From: Anthoceros angustus
Lineage: Eukaryota > Streptophyta > Anthocerotopsida > Anthocerotales > Anthocerotaceae
NCBI GenBank assembly: GCA_010909165.1
Contig: VJWM01000063.1
Span: 682,001 to 746,000, forward strand
Direction of reading: 5' to 3'
Length of the DNA stretch: 64,000 nt
Shown: one piece after another, positions 13,701 to 25,765 of the stretch
Numbering within the stretch: the stretch's first letter is position 1
How the letters are laid out: every line of letters begins with the position of its first letter
Translations under genes and position numbers: made by a program
The notes under the pieces: model-generated
Database searches by the model: none
The model's input: only the letters and a program-made list of their open reading frames with translations
Told to the model about the DNA's origin: nothing

Positions 13701-14765
13701 CACATGGAGCAAGTCGGATCTTAAATTCAAAATCTCTGGCGAAGCTTGGCTAGTCTCACAACACCTAGGCGCCCACGGTATGTGGGCGTCACGGTATAGA
13801 GTCCTCCTTGAGCCTCACTGAAATACTCGCCATTTGGTCAAAACCCCGGCTCGACCAGCCCTCTTTCTTCGAGATACTCTGGCTCTCACTAGGGCTCGTG
13901 ATGCTCTTATCTTGTGTTCGACATCGCAGCTTACTCAAGGAAAAATCATCTATTCTATTTATTTTCTTGCTGCAAAACATTGTGAAACATTATGTCGTCT
14001 TCAAAAGGTTGGCCATTAGAAACCACCATCATACATGTCGAATTTTGGAAAATGTAGCTCATCTAGAAACCAAGGCCTATGCATCTATCGTGCATCAAAC
14101 TCGAATGAGCGGACATTTGGCGCACCAATCAAAGAGATCAGCGCAAGTCATCGGAAGGGCACATAGAGTAAGGCCAAAAGGTTTTACATGTTGTATACAA
14201 AGCGAATGTGGGAATATAACATCAACCAACAAATGATTTTCAAAAATAATATTCATGACTTTACGCCTAGATCTGGGATGATTTACAAATTTTTCAAACC
14301 ACTAAAATCAACACTCCATCCTAGTATTGATACGCCTCTAGGTTGCTTAGGTGGAGTTGTTACAAAGTTTTCAAAGCGCCAAAACAAGCCATCCTAGTAC
14401 TAATCACCCAAGAGTGCATAACAAGTTCTCAAAGCACCAAAGTCAAGCACCCCATCCAGTCTTGATCCGACAGTGCTTAACCTTGGAGTTCTTACACCAT
14501 AGTCTATCTACCACCTATCCCAGCGGATACAATACAATAATATGCCGGACGTCCGCATCCACTCCACCATTTCCATCTCATTGGGCGCCCACAAGATTGG
14601 GGTCTCAGAAAATGCGCCGGACGTCGGCGAGCTTTGAACTCGCGCCAATGTGCAGCGTCCGGCGCATTGTTCCTTCCTATGTTTTCACTCTAACAATGGA
14701 GATCCGGTTGTGTACTCACGATGCACACGTCAGGCTACTTTTAGAGTCGTAGTTTGGTCCTCTCG
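10711..14765. repeat. direct tandem duplication D2 (about 2.0 kb x 2), non-coding
   Basis: Copy 1 is about 10711-12763 and copy 2 about 12764-14765; each begins TGAACCGGGCACCAGCC and ends GTTTGGTCCTCTCG. No open frame with a recognisable domain lies inside. The block CCCTAGCGGGTTAACCC near 10973 and the AT-rich flank look LTR-like, but no LTR pair was established. The right end carries palindromes CGGACGTCCG. The two copies differ by recurrent small indels, for example CTGCTG at 11121-11126 reduced to CG at about 13169. The junction shares about 1 bp. Confidence 0.85.
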
Positions 14766-14870
14766 AGATGGCCATGATCGGGCTATCGGTTAATGTTCTC
14801 TCACAATTTGCGCGGACGTCCGGCGTTTGCTTCTTTCTTGCTACTTTTGCGTGTTGGTTGCGGACGTCCG
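12538..14870. other. cluster of 10-bp palindromes CGGACGTCCG
   Basis: The perfect palindrome CGGACGTCCG occurs at 12538-12547, 12606-12615, 14546-14555, 14813-14822 and 14861-14870, with an imperfect copy near 14617 and half-sites (GCGTCCGGCGC) near 12643 and 14656. Only one pair (12538/14546) is explained by duplication D2; the rest sit in different flanking sequence. No function can be assigned from sequence. It may be a family-specific repeat motif of the surrounding retroelement. Confidence 0.8.
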
Positions 14871-15288
14871 TGGTTTTTCTTGGACTAATTTTGTTTGGTT
14901 TGCCTCTTCACCACCTAGGAAGTACTATCGCTGCGAAAGAGGTGTTTAGGATTCCTAGCACTAAAAATCCTTGAAATCCCTTCCTTGTGAAGGTGAAATC
15001 CATGAACCTTCTTGGCTTCAACCCTGTAGCGTAAGTATTCACGAGAAAATAACATGGTCAATGTCTTTCGGACATGTCTAAAGAGTGGTTTTGCTAAAGA
15101 TGATGCATTTTGGCCCGTTTTGGGGTCATTTTGGTCTTTAGGGACCCAAACCCCTTTAATGGAGAATAACTTGTTGAAATATTTGTTGAGAGGCCGAGAA
15201 GAGGCGGTCAGCACAAAAGGCAGATAGCACCAAAAGCACGGACGGGATACTCCGCAGCAGGTAGAGATTCTTTGGAGCGTGAAGCATC

Positions 15289-15392
15289 ATGGCGGTGGAT
15301 GTGTGTGCCCCAGAAACACCTCCAGTAGCTCCAGAACATAGCCAGGAGCTGCGAATCAAGCTGAGAGGCAAGGCCAAATTCTCAATTGAGAG
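15289..15392 (+). CDS. possible isolated first coding exon, unrecognised
   Basis: An ATG at 15289 opens a 34-codon frame with two leftover bases (MAVDVCAPETPPVAPEHSQE, then LRIKLRGKAKFSIE) that ends at a good splice donor (GAGAG|GTGAGT). The amino-acid mix and the donor look like a host exon rather than retroelement sequence. No continuing exon was found: copia 2 lies immediately downstream, so the remainder may be beyond it, lost, or absent. This is a weak call; the frame is short and could be chance. Confidence 0.25.
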
Positions 15393-15469
15393 GTGAGTGG
15401 GGCGATTGATGTTGGCGCTGAGCTTCATCCGTCCGAGTTCACAGATGTGAGTCTATTCAGCGCTTAACC

Positions 15470-18400
15470 TAATTTTGCAATTTGATAAGTAGGGCACCAT
15501 TGATAAGCAACTAGTGCGGATGCTTGGCCAGGCTAGCCTCGATGTTGTGTTGATTAGGTGGACAGGGATCAGAATCCACTAAGCCTAGCTTTATAGAGAA
15601 GTGTACTGTTCGTGGACCGGTAGTCAAGCAGTTGAGCTCTGTGGGCACATGTTCGATGACCATGACCGCTCAATGCAGTGTCAAACAAAATGATGGTGGA
15701 TCTCGATATGCTTCGTGCGGCGTGAAAGTGTGGATTCCCACGACCAGTGGACATGTTGTCACACGTGACAAGGTGGTTGAAGCCAGCTGTGTGAAATCAA
15801 GCCCGGAAATGTATGCGCTCCCATTCCCGCTTCTTAGTAGAACTCCGTGTGCCTTATACACCCTCGGAGGATAGCCGCAGAAGCTTGCTTTAAGCTCCGC
15901 TCAATGCCTCCTAACGGAGGAAGCAATAGGTGTAGATATCGGTTGGTGGATCAATCAATCAAGATCCGTGACATGAACAAGGTAACATCCTTATCCATGC
16001 CCTCAGTAGCATAGTCCATGTGTGGAAGTTCCTTTTCAACGCAATATTCTTTTCACTCGATCCAAGGTCTCCTTACGGATTCCGTAAATTGAGAACAGAC
16101 CAACGGCATGTGGATGTCGAGCCTTGTCCAAGAAATTGCGATATAGTTCAAACAGCCCAATGCATGGCGATAGGGACACGCTCGCGAGTTCCCCGATCCG
16201 CCATCCCTGGACTCAGAAGGTGAGTTTCACTCCTACACAGCTAGGAGTACTAACAGGTTTAGCTTCCTGCAGGTTGAAACAACGAAGGGTCTCGTTGATG
16301 TATTTGTCTAGTGAAGGATTAGGGTGTGGTTAGCTCTGTCTCTTAGAAGCTGCACTCCAAGGACAAAGGTAAGTTGTCCGATATCCTTCATGTCATAGCG
16401 TTTATGCAACATCCCTTTAACCCAATCCAAGCCTCTCACATTTGATGCGAGGATGGCATCATCCACGTACAAGGCTAATATAACTAGATAGCCTCCTTTT
16501 GTATAGATGTAGATGTTTGCATCAGCAGGATTCTAGACAAAGCCGATGGACTTAAGGTATTTGTCTATACACTTGTACCATTCCGTAGCACTCTGTTTAA
16601 GCCCATATAGGGTTTTCTTGAGCTTACACACCCAGTCAGGCTGCTCAGGGTCAATAAACCCCCTCCAGCTGATCCATATAGATGTCCTTTTCAAGGTCAC
16701 CATATAAGAAAGCAGTCGATACGTCCATGTGCTCAAGATCCCAGGCCCTTGGCTGCTACAAGTGCTAACATCATTCGGATGGATTGTGTCTTTACCACAG
16801 GACTGAAGGTCTCGTTAAAATCCACTCTTGCAACTTGGGAAAAACCACCTGCGTCAAGACGAGATTTATAATGAGCAATCTTACCTTATGCATTGAGCTT
16901 GTGTTTGAAGACCCACTTGCAACTTACAGTCTTCCTGCTAGCGGGTAAGGGACATAGCTCCCATGTTCCATTTTTCATTAGAGAATCATATTCATCCTGA
17001 ATAGAAGGCGCGCTGAACGAGGAAGTCGGAAATCCTCAGGGCGTTGGTAGGGTCTTTCCTGCCATTGATCACGAGATGGTCGGGATCTGCTGGGATAGCG
17101 TCGTTCTTCTACAGTAGGTGCAGGGTCAAGTTCGGTAGGTTCAAGCTCGGTAGGTTCAGACTCGGCAGCAGGTTCAATGATTTCATGCATAGAGTCTGAT
17201 TCGTCCACCTCAGAGTCTGCTGTTGCTGATACAATATTGTTGGCATCCAGGTCCGGAGGGACATCTGTATCCATGTCAAGATCTGTGACAAGATCAGCAA
17301 GTTGGATGTTGTGTCTTGTCTCAGCATTTGAACCCAGATCAATGTTGTTTGCAGGTTGCACATGAGATCCACCCCCTGAAAGTGGGGTCCCAAGCGGTCC
17401 AGCTCAGAAGGCAGGAGGAGCATTCACTTCTTGATGCAAGAGGGTGGCCCAGCAGATGATGCAGTTCCACCCCACAGACCACCAATCACTGTTGTCAGGC
17501 CGAGAAGTGGGGACAGGAGGTGGTTCGTAAGCAGCATCTTGAGGGAACTCAGAGGGAGAGTCGTCAAACTCATCAAAGTCATCATTCGGTGTCGAAGAAG
17601 AGGCAACAAACTCGGGATCAAGGCAACAGTTGTTAGAGCAGGCTTGACGAGCTCCTTGAACGTGACGCTGCGGGCAAAAATCAGGGACTTGGAAGGAGGA
17701 TCATACAATTTGTAGGCCTTAGTCTCTTCACCATAGCCAATAAAAATGAGAGGTTTGGCTCTGTCCTCAAGCTTCTTACGCAATTCAGAGTGGACATAAG
17801 CATAGGCAGGGGAGTTGAAAACACGGAGATGGAGCAAGCTGGGCTTTCTCTTCCAGATCACTTCAAGCGAGGCAGTCGATGCGGGCTATAAGAAGTCGAT
17901 TCAAGATGTATGTGGCTGAATAACCGCCCGCCATAGGTTTCTTTGAGACCCGACCGCCAACATATTCATGTGTCATGTTGCGAGGGTAGGTCGGCCTCGA
18001 ACTCGGTTTTGTTGCCGTGTACAGGGAATGCTCAGCTGACGAGTGATGCCTTGAGCTGCAAGATAGTCATTAAATGGAGAGTTCACAAATTCAGTCCCAT
18101 TGTCGGACCTTAAGCAGCGAAGGTAACAGCCTATTTGCCTTTGCACCATAGTTAGCCATTCCTTGAAAAACTGGAAGGTATCTGACTTCTTCTTCATGGG
18201 ATATGTCCAGGAATATCGGCTGTAGTCGTCAGTGATGGTCAAGTAATATAGAGAGCCACCAAGGGAGGCGACATGGATCTTGCCACATATGTCTGCATGA
18301 ACGAGGTCAAGGACATTTGAAGACCTAAATGCAACAGTAGAAGGAAAAGGTAACTCTTTCTGTTTAGCAACTATGCAGGAGTCATAGGAAGGGAGCTCCT

Positions 18401-20340
18401 TAAAACACTTAGGCAAGGGTTCCCTGTAGCATTCTAGGTTAGACATCTTGAGAAGTTTGTCCTTGTTAGCATGCCCTAATCTGGCATGCCAAAGCTGGGC
18501 TAACTGCGCTTATGATTGCACAGCTACATGTGTACTTTTAGCAGGCATACAAGACAGATCCAGTCTATAGAGGTCATTCTCCAAAAAACCTCTGGCCATC
18601 AGAGAGTTACTGGAACCCATGTTAGTCAAGAGACAACCAGAGGGAGTGAAGGTCAAATCAAAATGCTTCATTCGCATAAGCTGGCTGACTGACAGCAGAT
18701 GTTTGGCCATGTCAATGCAAATGAGACTGCCATATGACTTTAGGAAATGACAAGAACCCTTCCCCAGAATCTTCAGGCCAGAACGGGTGAGTTCATCACC
18801 TAGTAGTACCTTCTCAGATGTGGTAGTAGGGGTGAAATTACTCATCAAACTCCTGTTGTGACAGATGTGGGTTGTTGCCCCGGAATCCAAGTACCAAGCA
18901 TCGTGTGTCTTGGAGGATGTGGTTAGGCAAGTGGTCAGCACGACAGGCTGTTTGCCTTGTGAAGATTTCTCCTTAGAGACCGAATGTGCCTCAACCCCTT
19001 TGTGGGATTTCTCGGCCTTTTTGGGCTCTCCAGATTTCTTCTTGCGGCATTCCCGCTCCCAGTGGCCGGGAAAGCCACGCCAGTTGCAAGAACCAACTCT
19101 TTTGGTTTGAGCTGATTTCGAACCAGTATCCTTGGATGGTCCAGTGAGTAAGGATTTCTGCCCTTATGCTGTGAACGAGGTTTAGAGGTAAACAACACTT
19201 ATCTGTTTTTGTGCGCCCAGATTGTGAATGAGAACCACTACGTGATTGCTCTTCTTGATATAGAGCCCCTACTACATCTGTAAAGCTAATATGCACTGGT
19301 TGTCCTGCAGCTGCAGCTTTTCCTGCATCTCTCAAAGAAGCCCCATAGTTGGAGACAAAAGGCTGATAGCTTGTGGGAAGGCTAGTAAGGAGTTGGGCAA
19401 CTGCATCTTAGTCTGACATAGGGGAGCCTAAAAGAGATGAGTTGGGCAAAGATGTCTGAACTTACCAACAAATATAGCTGCCTTTTCATTGTCACGCATG
19501 CGGAGGGAAAACAGTTCACTTCTCACAGCACACAGGGTCAATATATTCTTCACGTCATAAGTTTGGGAAAGCTGGTTCCAGATGTCTTCTGCCTTTGTAA
19601 GATAGGCAACGTCTGGTACTAATACCTCATCAAGCCCGCTAATGATCAGGGCTCATGCCACATTATTGGCATTGTCCCACTTGTCCTTATCGAGTTGATC
19701 AGGTTGTTGGCACTGCCCGCTCACGACAATCCACACATGTCTGGCATCAAGAGCTGCTTGCATGCGAATACTCCAAACAGGGTACTTGTTCCTGTTAAAC
19801 CTTTCTCGTTCTTTGAACTCCATGGTATAAGATGGCTGATATGTAGGAGTGTATGAAGGCAGAGGCAGACCATAGCCTGCTCCGGTCTTGATAGAGGAGG
19901 CAAGGGAGGTCCAAATCCAGTTCCTGGCCTAGGCACAGGATTGCCAAATCCTCCTCCAAAACTGGGCAGTGGGTTGGTGAATCCAACTCCTGTCCCAGGC
20001 AAAGGATTCCCAAAGCCAGCTCCTAGGTTTGGCAGTGGATTAAAGGGTCCTGCTCCTGGCGCGTTGGAAGAGGGTCCTGTTCCTGGCGCAAAGGAGGCAA
20101 AGGCAGGCATCTGAGTGGTGAATGCTGTCGTACTGCTAGCTTGTGTGGTTGCAAACGAGCTTGAGCTTGCGGCAGCAGAGGAAACGCCTGACGCCGTATC
20201 AGGAGAGTTATGTGTGTTATGGGTGGTAGATGAGTCCCTACCCTCACCCAAGACCTGATGTTGGATTCGATTCGCAATGTTGGAGTCCTGGGAGAGTGCG
20301 ATTTCAGTGAGTAAGTTCTCTTTTGTGAGCAATCCTCTTG
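15470..20340 (-). mobile_element. Ty1/copia retrotransposon, nearly full internal region (copia 2)
   Basis: On the minus strand the order is gag, protease, integrase, reverse transcriptase, RNase H. Gag begins near 20330 with a Gly/Pro-rich repeat segment (FGNPLPGTGVGF, FTNPLPSFGGGF). A degenerate zinc knuckle (CNWRGFPGHWEREC) lies near 19060. Protease shows WYLDSGATTHIC near 18860-18900. Integrase spans about 17990-18350 (DLVHADICGKI, ITDDYSRYSW, RSDNGTEFVN). The post-integrase block FIGYGEETKAYKLYDP is near 17740. Reverse transcriptase has KKTLYGLKQS near 16600 and LYVDDAILAS near 16460. Stops and frameshifts break the polyprotein into pieces, so it is not autonomous as written. No LTR pair, target-site duplication or primer-binding site was found. 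Confidence 0.88.
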
Positions 20341-21142
20341 TTCTTAATCTGTATTCCGAATTGAATCAGTAAGCTCTTATTTGCCGGCATTCCTCTTGCT
20401 CGTAAACTGGAGTTCGCTTGCCCCGTGATTCGCTCGTCTTAAATGCACTGAGGTGGAGGAAACGGACCAGAAAGGAGGAATCATTCCATAAGGAAGGAAA
20501 CGAAATTCGCAACTCCAGTGATTTATCGCAAACAAAAATTGCCCTACACAACATCGTTTTCAGAATTCAGCTACAGCATGAAGGTCCACTTCCATTGTAT
20601 AATGGGTATGGTATCGTACATCACAGGAAGTTCAAACATGTTTGTCTAAGAAGGGCACCCAAGGACCTTATAGATGCTTTCCTTAGAAGCGGGACAGAGG
20701 CTGCCACACCTGCAAACTCCAGCTTCTCATTGATGATCTGGTCCCCGTTGACGCACTCCCGTCATTGTGAACATCCAGCACATGTTGAAGCGTCTCAGAG
20801 TATCCAGACCTGGATGGACTCTCCACGCGGCCCTCATAACAAAGTGCCGCCATCAGTACCAACGCTAAAGTGGAACGCAGTCTGTCAAGGATAATCTCAA
20901 CTAGCTATTCACCATCATCCCCCGTCCCCGGGACAAGCACAACCTCGATAAGGAAGGTGATATGCACTGCGGGACGGACGTTCAGCTTCCATCTCCACGA
21001 ACAGAGGCATAACTTTTAGAAGGCTGCAGCCATTCCGCCCGTTGCGACAGGTACATCAATTTGCTACCTCACAACAGTCGAAAGTAGAATTGAGGCAATT
21101 CCTTATGGACATCTGCACTGTTCTCAATTGCAGTTGTTTCAA
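20341..21142. other. interval between copia 2 and the COG4 stop
   Basis: No gene was recognised. A plus-strand open frame of about 158 codons (20418-20894) has no family signature and no counterpart. The right-hand part should contain the COG4 3' UTR, since COG4 is transcribed leftwards and stops at 21143. No repeat shared with other parts of the window was seen. Confidence 0.5.
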
Positions 21143-23536
21143 CTAGGCCAGCTCCCTCAGCTTCCTTATCAGTGCATCCAAGGACTTCTTCTTTCCAGCT
21201 TGGCGAGAAGACCTGTTGCCGAAAAGCCTTTCAGGAAGGTCTCTGTATTTCTCAGCGACCAAAATAACCTTCCTGAAATCCAAAGCGTAGTAATTCTTTT
21301 CCCTGACAACGACATTCAGGTATAACTCAGGATTATTGCTAGACAGCAGCGCAACTAGCTGTCGGGCCTCTGCTAGGCACTGCTTCAGATTTGTGGCACC
21401 TGCCACTTTGTCTAAGCCACTGCTATGGTGTTTATCCTCAGCGAAGGACTCCAAAACCCTCAAATCAGCATCTATTCCCATTACTGCATATATATTGAAG
21501 CGTTTGACCGAATCACTTAAGAAGACATGCACGATGGAGTCAGAAATATGCTTCAGCACACCGCTGATGACTTTCTCAAAGGCATCCAGAGGGAGAATTT
21601 CCATAGCCGTAGCAGCAAGAGTTTCAAGGTAGATCATCACCTCATTCAAATACTCATTACCTGTTTGTGGAAGGTCATCCGGGGTCCAATTGATGTTGTC
21701 AGTTAAAGACATGAACTCATCCACCTTGGATTTAACAAGTTTCAACATGAGCTCATGAGCTTCAGCCTGGGCCTCCCTTAGAACCGTCCTGGCTCCTAGA
21801 GAGCCATGTGGACCCTCAACTAAGCGCATAGGCACACCACACAGTTTGCCAGCATGGCCTGCAAAAAAGGTGCATGCTCTTTCCAGTACGGTCATGTTAG
21901 CAGCGATCTGCATAGCGTGAGAGACTCCAAGATTTGAATTTCTGATTAACTTCAGCAGAGCTTCATTGAGTACACTGATCAGCAACTTGTCCAGGTACTT
22001 CTTCACCAAATCGTAGTAGTCCATGTGCCCCCCATATGAAAGGAAACTAACGGAATCCTCGATGAAGGCTCTAACAATGCGACAGCAGTCCGGTACGGAC
22101 CCTGAGAATGGAGCAATATAAGGGAATGCAGGCATGGTATCGACCGTCTGAAGGTGGAAAGCCAGCACATTCATGTTGTATTCATACTCCTTCCGCATCA
22201 CCATCTGCTCAAACTTGTCATTCACAAGCACCTCGTTGATCTGCCGCTTGTTGTCATTCAGCAGGATTTCGTGGTACTTATCCCGCAACGTGTCAAGGAC
22301 ATCCAACAAAGGACTGACCTGGTATCCATACCTCCTGAGAGTGGCACCCACCAGGCTCACGTAGTCCTTCACAAGAAGCAGATGATTTGCCGTTTGCATT
22401 CGAGAGAACTGCTCCTCCATCACACTGTTCATACGACTGATAGCCGTTTCCCACAGGCTCTCTACCCGTGATGCAGAAATGAGACCACCTGCAGACCTCA
22501 ACACCCGATCTTCCACGATAAAAAAGCCAGCCAGCTGAGCAAAGTATGTCTGATGAGACTCCAGAAACGACTGCCCCGATGATATCTGTAAGTCTGAGCT
22601 CAGCTGCAGTTGCCGGTTCTTATAGTAGTGCTCCTTAAACTGCTCCTGCAACCCCAGGCAAGTGTTGATGTAGTGAGCCCTGTACACAGGCGTTAAGTCA
22701 AACTTAAGCAGAGCATCATCCTCATCGATGTCCTCCATTTCCAGCATATAGACACACTCCTTGGCACCGGAACGACTTTGCTCTTCCGCTTGCCTCTGCC
22801 TGCCCCTGAGACCCTCCTCTCGTTGCCGCGCGGAAGACGCCTGTCCGATAGCCTGCTGGCCAACCTCCCTAGACGCCGTCCTGATCTGCACCAGCCAGTC
22901 ATTAAACTCCATGTTCACCCGTCGCTCAATGTGAGCCCTACACACCGGAATCTGGCGCTCCAGCAGCACCCGCAGAGCGCGTGCCGGCACCTGTTGCAGA
23001 AAATCCCTTTCCAAGCTATCGATGGTCTTGAGAGCCGGATAGTAGCGATCATTAGCGATGTAGTCGTTCACTTTGACGCACAGCTCCGCAACTCTGATGC
23101 AGATCTTCAAGGCATCCACAGCCTTGGTCAAATTCCGCTTGATCCCGTGCGACTCAATCAACTCATCCATCTTTCCCAGAAGCGCGTTTCCTACTTCCTG
23201 CATCTGCGAATTCTCCCTGGAAAGCCCGTTCTTGAGCTCATCAGCATCCACCAGGACGTAGCGCAGCTCATCTACAGCATGAATGAACTCCTCGTAGTGC
23301 AGCTTACAGAGATCTTCAATTTCAAGCTCCCTCTTCTTGGCAAAATTCCGCAGCTGATGCACCAGCGTCTCGGGCTTGCCGCTCTCAAATGCATTCCTGA
23401 CCAGGGGCCCTAAGTCCTCGCCGTTGGCTATGGCGGAAGCGAGAGCAGAATCATCAACTCCCAGCGACCCGCCATCTCCTTTCTCCCCGTTCTCCGTGGT
23501 CGCACTGCCTCTCTTAGCCTTCAACATCATCTCCAT
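21143..23536 (-). CDS. COG4: conserved oligomeric Golgi complex subunit 4
   Basis: A single uninterrupted frame of 797 residues from ATG at 23536 to TAG at 21143. It matches plant COG4 along its length: an N-terminal helical region (IEDLCKLHYEEFIHAVDELR, then DALKICIRVAELCVKVNDYI), the central LKFDLTPVYRAHYINTCL block, and the conserved C-terminal half (NVLAFHLQTVDTMPAFPYI, then AYLNDVM-like YLNEVMIYLET). COG4 is part of lobe A of the COG tethering complex and works in retrograde vesicle transport to and within the Golgi. The length is slightly above the roughly 740 residues usual in seed plants, partly from an Arg/Gln-rich insert near residues 235-260. No intron is needed anywhere. The start is the first ATG of the frame and is followed closely by two more Met codons, so a start two or three codons later is possible. 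Confidence 0.93.
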   Translation of the reverse strand: MEMMLKAKRGSATTENGEKGDGGSLGVDDSALASAIANGEDLGPLVRNAFESGKPETLVHQLRNFAKKRELEIEDLCKLHYEEFIHAVDELRYVLVDADELKNGLSRENSQMQEVGNALLGKMDELIESHGIKRNLTKAVDALKICIRVAELCVKVNDYIANDRYYPALKTIDSLERDFLQQVPARALRVLLERQIPVCRAHIERRVNMEFNDWLVQIRTASREVGQQAIGQASSARQREEGLRGRQRQAEEQSRSGAKECVYMLEMEDIDEDDALLKFDLTPVYRAHYINTCLGLQEQFKEHYYKNRQLQLSSDLQISSGQSFLESHQTYFAQLAGFFIVEDRVLRSAGGLISASRVESLWETAISRMNSVMEEQFSRMQTANHLLLVKDYVSLVGATLRRYGYQVSPLLDVLDTLRDKYHEILLNDNKRQINEVLVNDKFEQMVMRKEYEYNMNVLAFHLQTVDTMPAFPYIAPFSGSVPDCCRIVRAFIEDSVSFLSYGGHMDYYDLVKKYLDKLLISVLNEALLKLIRNSNLGVSHAMQIAANMTVLERACTFFAGHAGKLCGVPMRLVEGPHGSLGARTVLREAQAEAHELMLKLVKSKVDEFMSLTDNINWTPDDLPQTGNEYLNEVMIYLETLAATAMEILPLDAFEKVISGVLKHISDSIVHVFLSDSVKRFNIYAVMGIDADLRVLESFAEDKHHSSGLDKVAGATNLKQCLAEARQLVALLSSNNPELYLNVVVREKNYYALDFRKVILVAEKYRDLPERLFGNRSSRQAGKKKSLDALIRKLRELA

Positions 23537-24996
23537 CGCATCAAGCTCCTACTGTTCACGGAGTCACAGATTTGTTGCCTGTACGAGGCATGGAACCGCA
23601 GCCTCCAATGACCGAGCACAACGACACGAAACACAGTCTGGCTGCAGGGGCTGAGAGCTGATGTGCCGTGCTTATTAGGGTTTCCGCTCTGTTTAATGGA
23701 AGAAAAACCTGTGCAACCCGAGAGCCCTCAGCTTTGAGAGAAGAGGGTCGCACGAAGATCGCCAATTTGCGACAAAAGAAGAAAAATTGGTTGCAGGCCC
23801 AGTCTCCTGATGAGCCTTTTAAAGACGTTCCTTTGCACGAGGGACAGATGGATATTAATGCCTTCCAGCCCATCACTGCCGGCCCCGTCTGTACCAACGT
23901 CAGGGTTCTCACCCCCGCGAAATCCACAGGACAGGCAGGGAAGTGCACGCATTCGCAATTGCTCATATTGTACTGAGAGTCACTGTATTACAAAATGCTG
24001 GAGAGAGGCAATGGACAGTCAGGACACATTGTTCCGGAGGAGGGACGATTCGGCTCTGAAAGTGGCCGTATAACACTAGCCCTGTTCGCCGGAAATTCAA
24101 GACGATCTCCACAACACATCTCTCCACCAGAATTTGCCTATCCCAGATGGTGCACGTGGGCTAGTTGGCTGGTGTGGAGGACTGTCATTTGTTCATCTGG
24201 ACAGAACCCACCATAAGTGCTACAGTTGCAGCCTGGAAAGCCACTCGGGCTCTCATCAGAGCTTGGCTGCGGTTGTGGTTCCCCTGCTTGAAGGAGTACA
24301 AGCCTGCTAGCAAGACCCCGGCTGTAGCTAGCGCCCCTGATCAGACATCCATCACCGAAGACACGAGAAACGATTTCAGTGTCTCTTCAGAAGCTGCCAG
24401 CCATTACTGCAAAACCTGGCAATGCGCACAACAAAACAGGATGCACACCTATTGGAACAAGGGGGTTGCGACGATGCCTTGAATCAAACATATCCTCGCT
24501 CTCCTCCATGGTTTCAGGGCCCAGGCTACTCTTAACTTTTTGAGATATAAGATTCTACGCCTGCGAATTTCACAGCACAAAAAACACCGCCACCGGCCGA
24601 TTCCCAAAGGACACCAATCAGGAGACATCCGGCAAAGAGGACTTCCAGAAGAAGAAAACCCTAACATCTGATTGTGCACCACAGCGGCTTCGGGAGTGCA
24701 TACACACATATGTACGAATCAAGCCTACAAGATCCCTGAAACGAGATCGCAGAAGCAAAGATGTTCCAAAGCAGCAACTACAGGAGCCAACGGCCTGCCG
24801 GCGGCAAACCAGCCCCAAACAACGAGAAAAAGGAAGCATCAGACTCACCCGGATGCCAGAAGTGCACCTGCACTTCCTTTGCCATGCAAGGGCGGGCCGT
24901 GCGGATGGACCAAGGCTGCTGCCGAGTGCTACATGCCCAGCCGGCGTCCAAAACACCAATTCCCTCGCCGCCGCCGCCGCCTCCGCGGCCTCGAAG
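23537..24996. other. upstream region of COG4, no gene recognised
   Basis: This interval lies behind the COG4 start and should contain its promoter and 5' UTR. Open frames of up to 136 codons occur on both strands but overlap each other and carry no motif. Towards the right edge there is a CCG/CCT trinucleotide run (about 24967-24990). No transposon similarity was noticed. Confidence 0.45.
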
Positions 24997-25162
24997 ATGG
25001 AAGATCAAGTCTCAAAACCCCGATCCTCCGGTGCCCCGATCAGTGCCTCCAACCACCCCGGTGAAGCCGAATCAGAGAGCGATGCGGCGGAGAAGCCAAA
25101 TCCCGAACCCCAGGCTTCCGCATCAGCAGTCAGACAGCAACGCCAGCAGCAGCAGCAGTCTG
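24997..25162 (+). CDS. possible first exon of an unrecognised gene
   Basis: An ATG at 24997, after a CCG-rich leader, opens a frame rich in Ser, Ala, Glu and Gln (MEDQVSKPRSSGAPISASNH, later QQRQQQQQSG) that meets a good donor, CAGTCTG|GTACGT, at 25162/25163. Downstream a plus-strand frame around 25275-25532 encodes a basic segment (LGRIAFFSLLRAWRVVQKER, then RRLRSRQRKEARRREQAW) that could be a second exon, but no single acceptor was clearly right. An opposite-strand frame over the same stretch (about 25490 down to 25200) looks like a plastid transit peptide. Strand and gene identity are unresolved. Confidence 0.25.
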
Positions 25163-25765
25163 GTACGTAAACCCTGCCCGATCCACACGTGTCAGTGCAT
25201 CAAGATGGACACAGCGCAGCAGCCAAGCTCCAAGCAACGCAAACAGCAGCAATGCACAAAATGATGTGCGGAGTGCGGAGAGGACGCAGAAGCCCAACCT
25301 CGGCAGGATAGCCTTCTTCTCACTGCTTCGGGCGTGGCGAGTGGTGCAGAAAGAGCGGCGTCTCCGCAGCAGGCAAAGAAAGGAGGCGAGGCGGCGAGAG
25401 CAAGCGTGGCAGCAGCTGTGGAGGATGATCGTGCGGTGCCGAGGCCAAGCCCGGGGCGTGAAGCGCAACGAGCAAGGCCTGGCGCGGCCATGGCATTCCC
25501 TTCCTCACTACGCTGCGTACTGCTGGGGATGACTGGCTGCGCCACCGGCGCATCCGGTCACCCGGTCGCCGAGCTCATGCATGTTCGAACTCGACTCCAT
25601 CGCTCTCTGAGTTGCACTGATTCCACGCCATGCATCAGATTGTACCACCACCGCGATCGTGGCTAGAAATCATGGATCCCAACACCACACTCTTCTACTA
25701 CCTTGTTCCCGACACTGTACAAAGGAAGGGCAATTCCACCTCCGGCCTATGAAAGAAAGAAGAAC

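Noticed and set aside
20418-20894. 158-codon plus-strand frame next to COG4
   Set aside because: No recognisable domain, no splice partner, and partly in the expected COG4 3' UTR; kept only as unassigned interval.
22778-23413. 211-codon open frame on the plus strand inside COG4
   Set aside because: It is fully antisense to a clearly conserved COG4 frame and has no family signature; it is a shadow of the GC and codon pattern.
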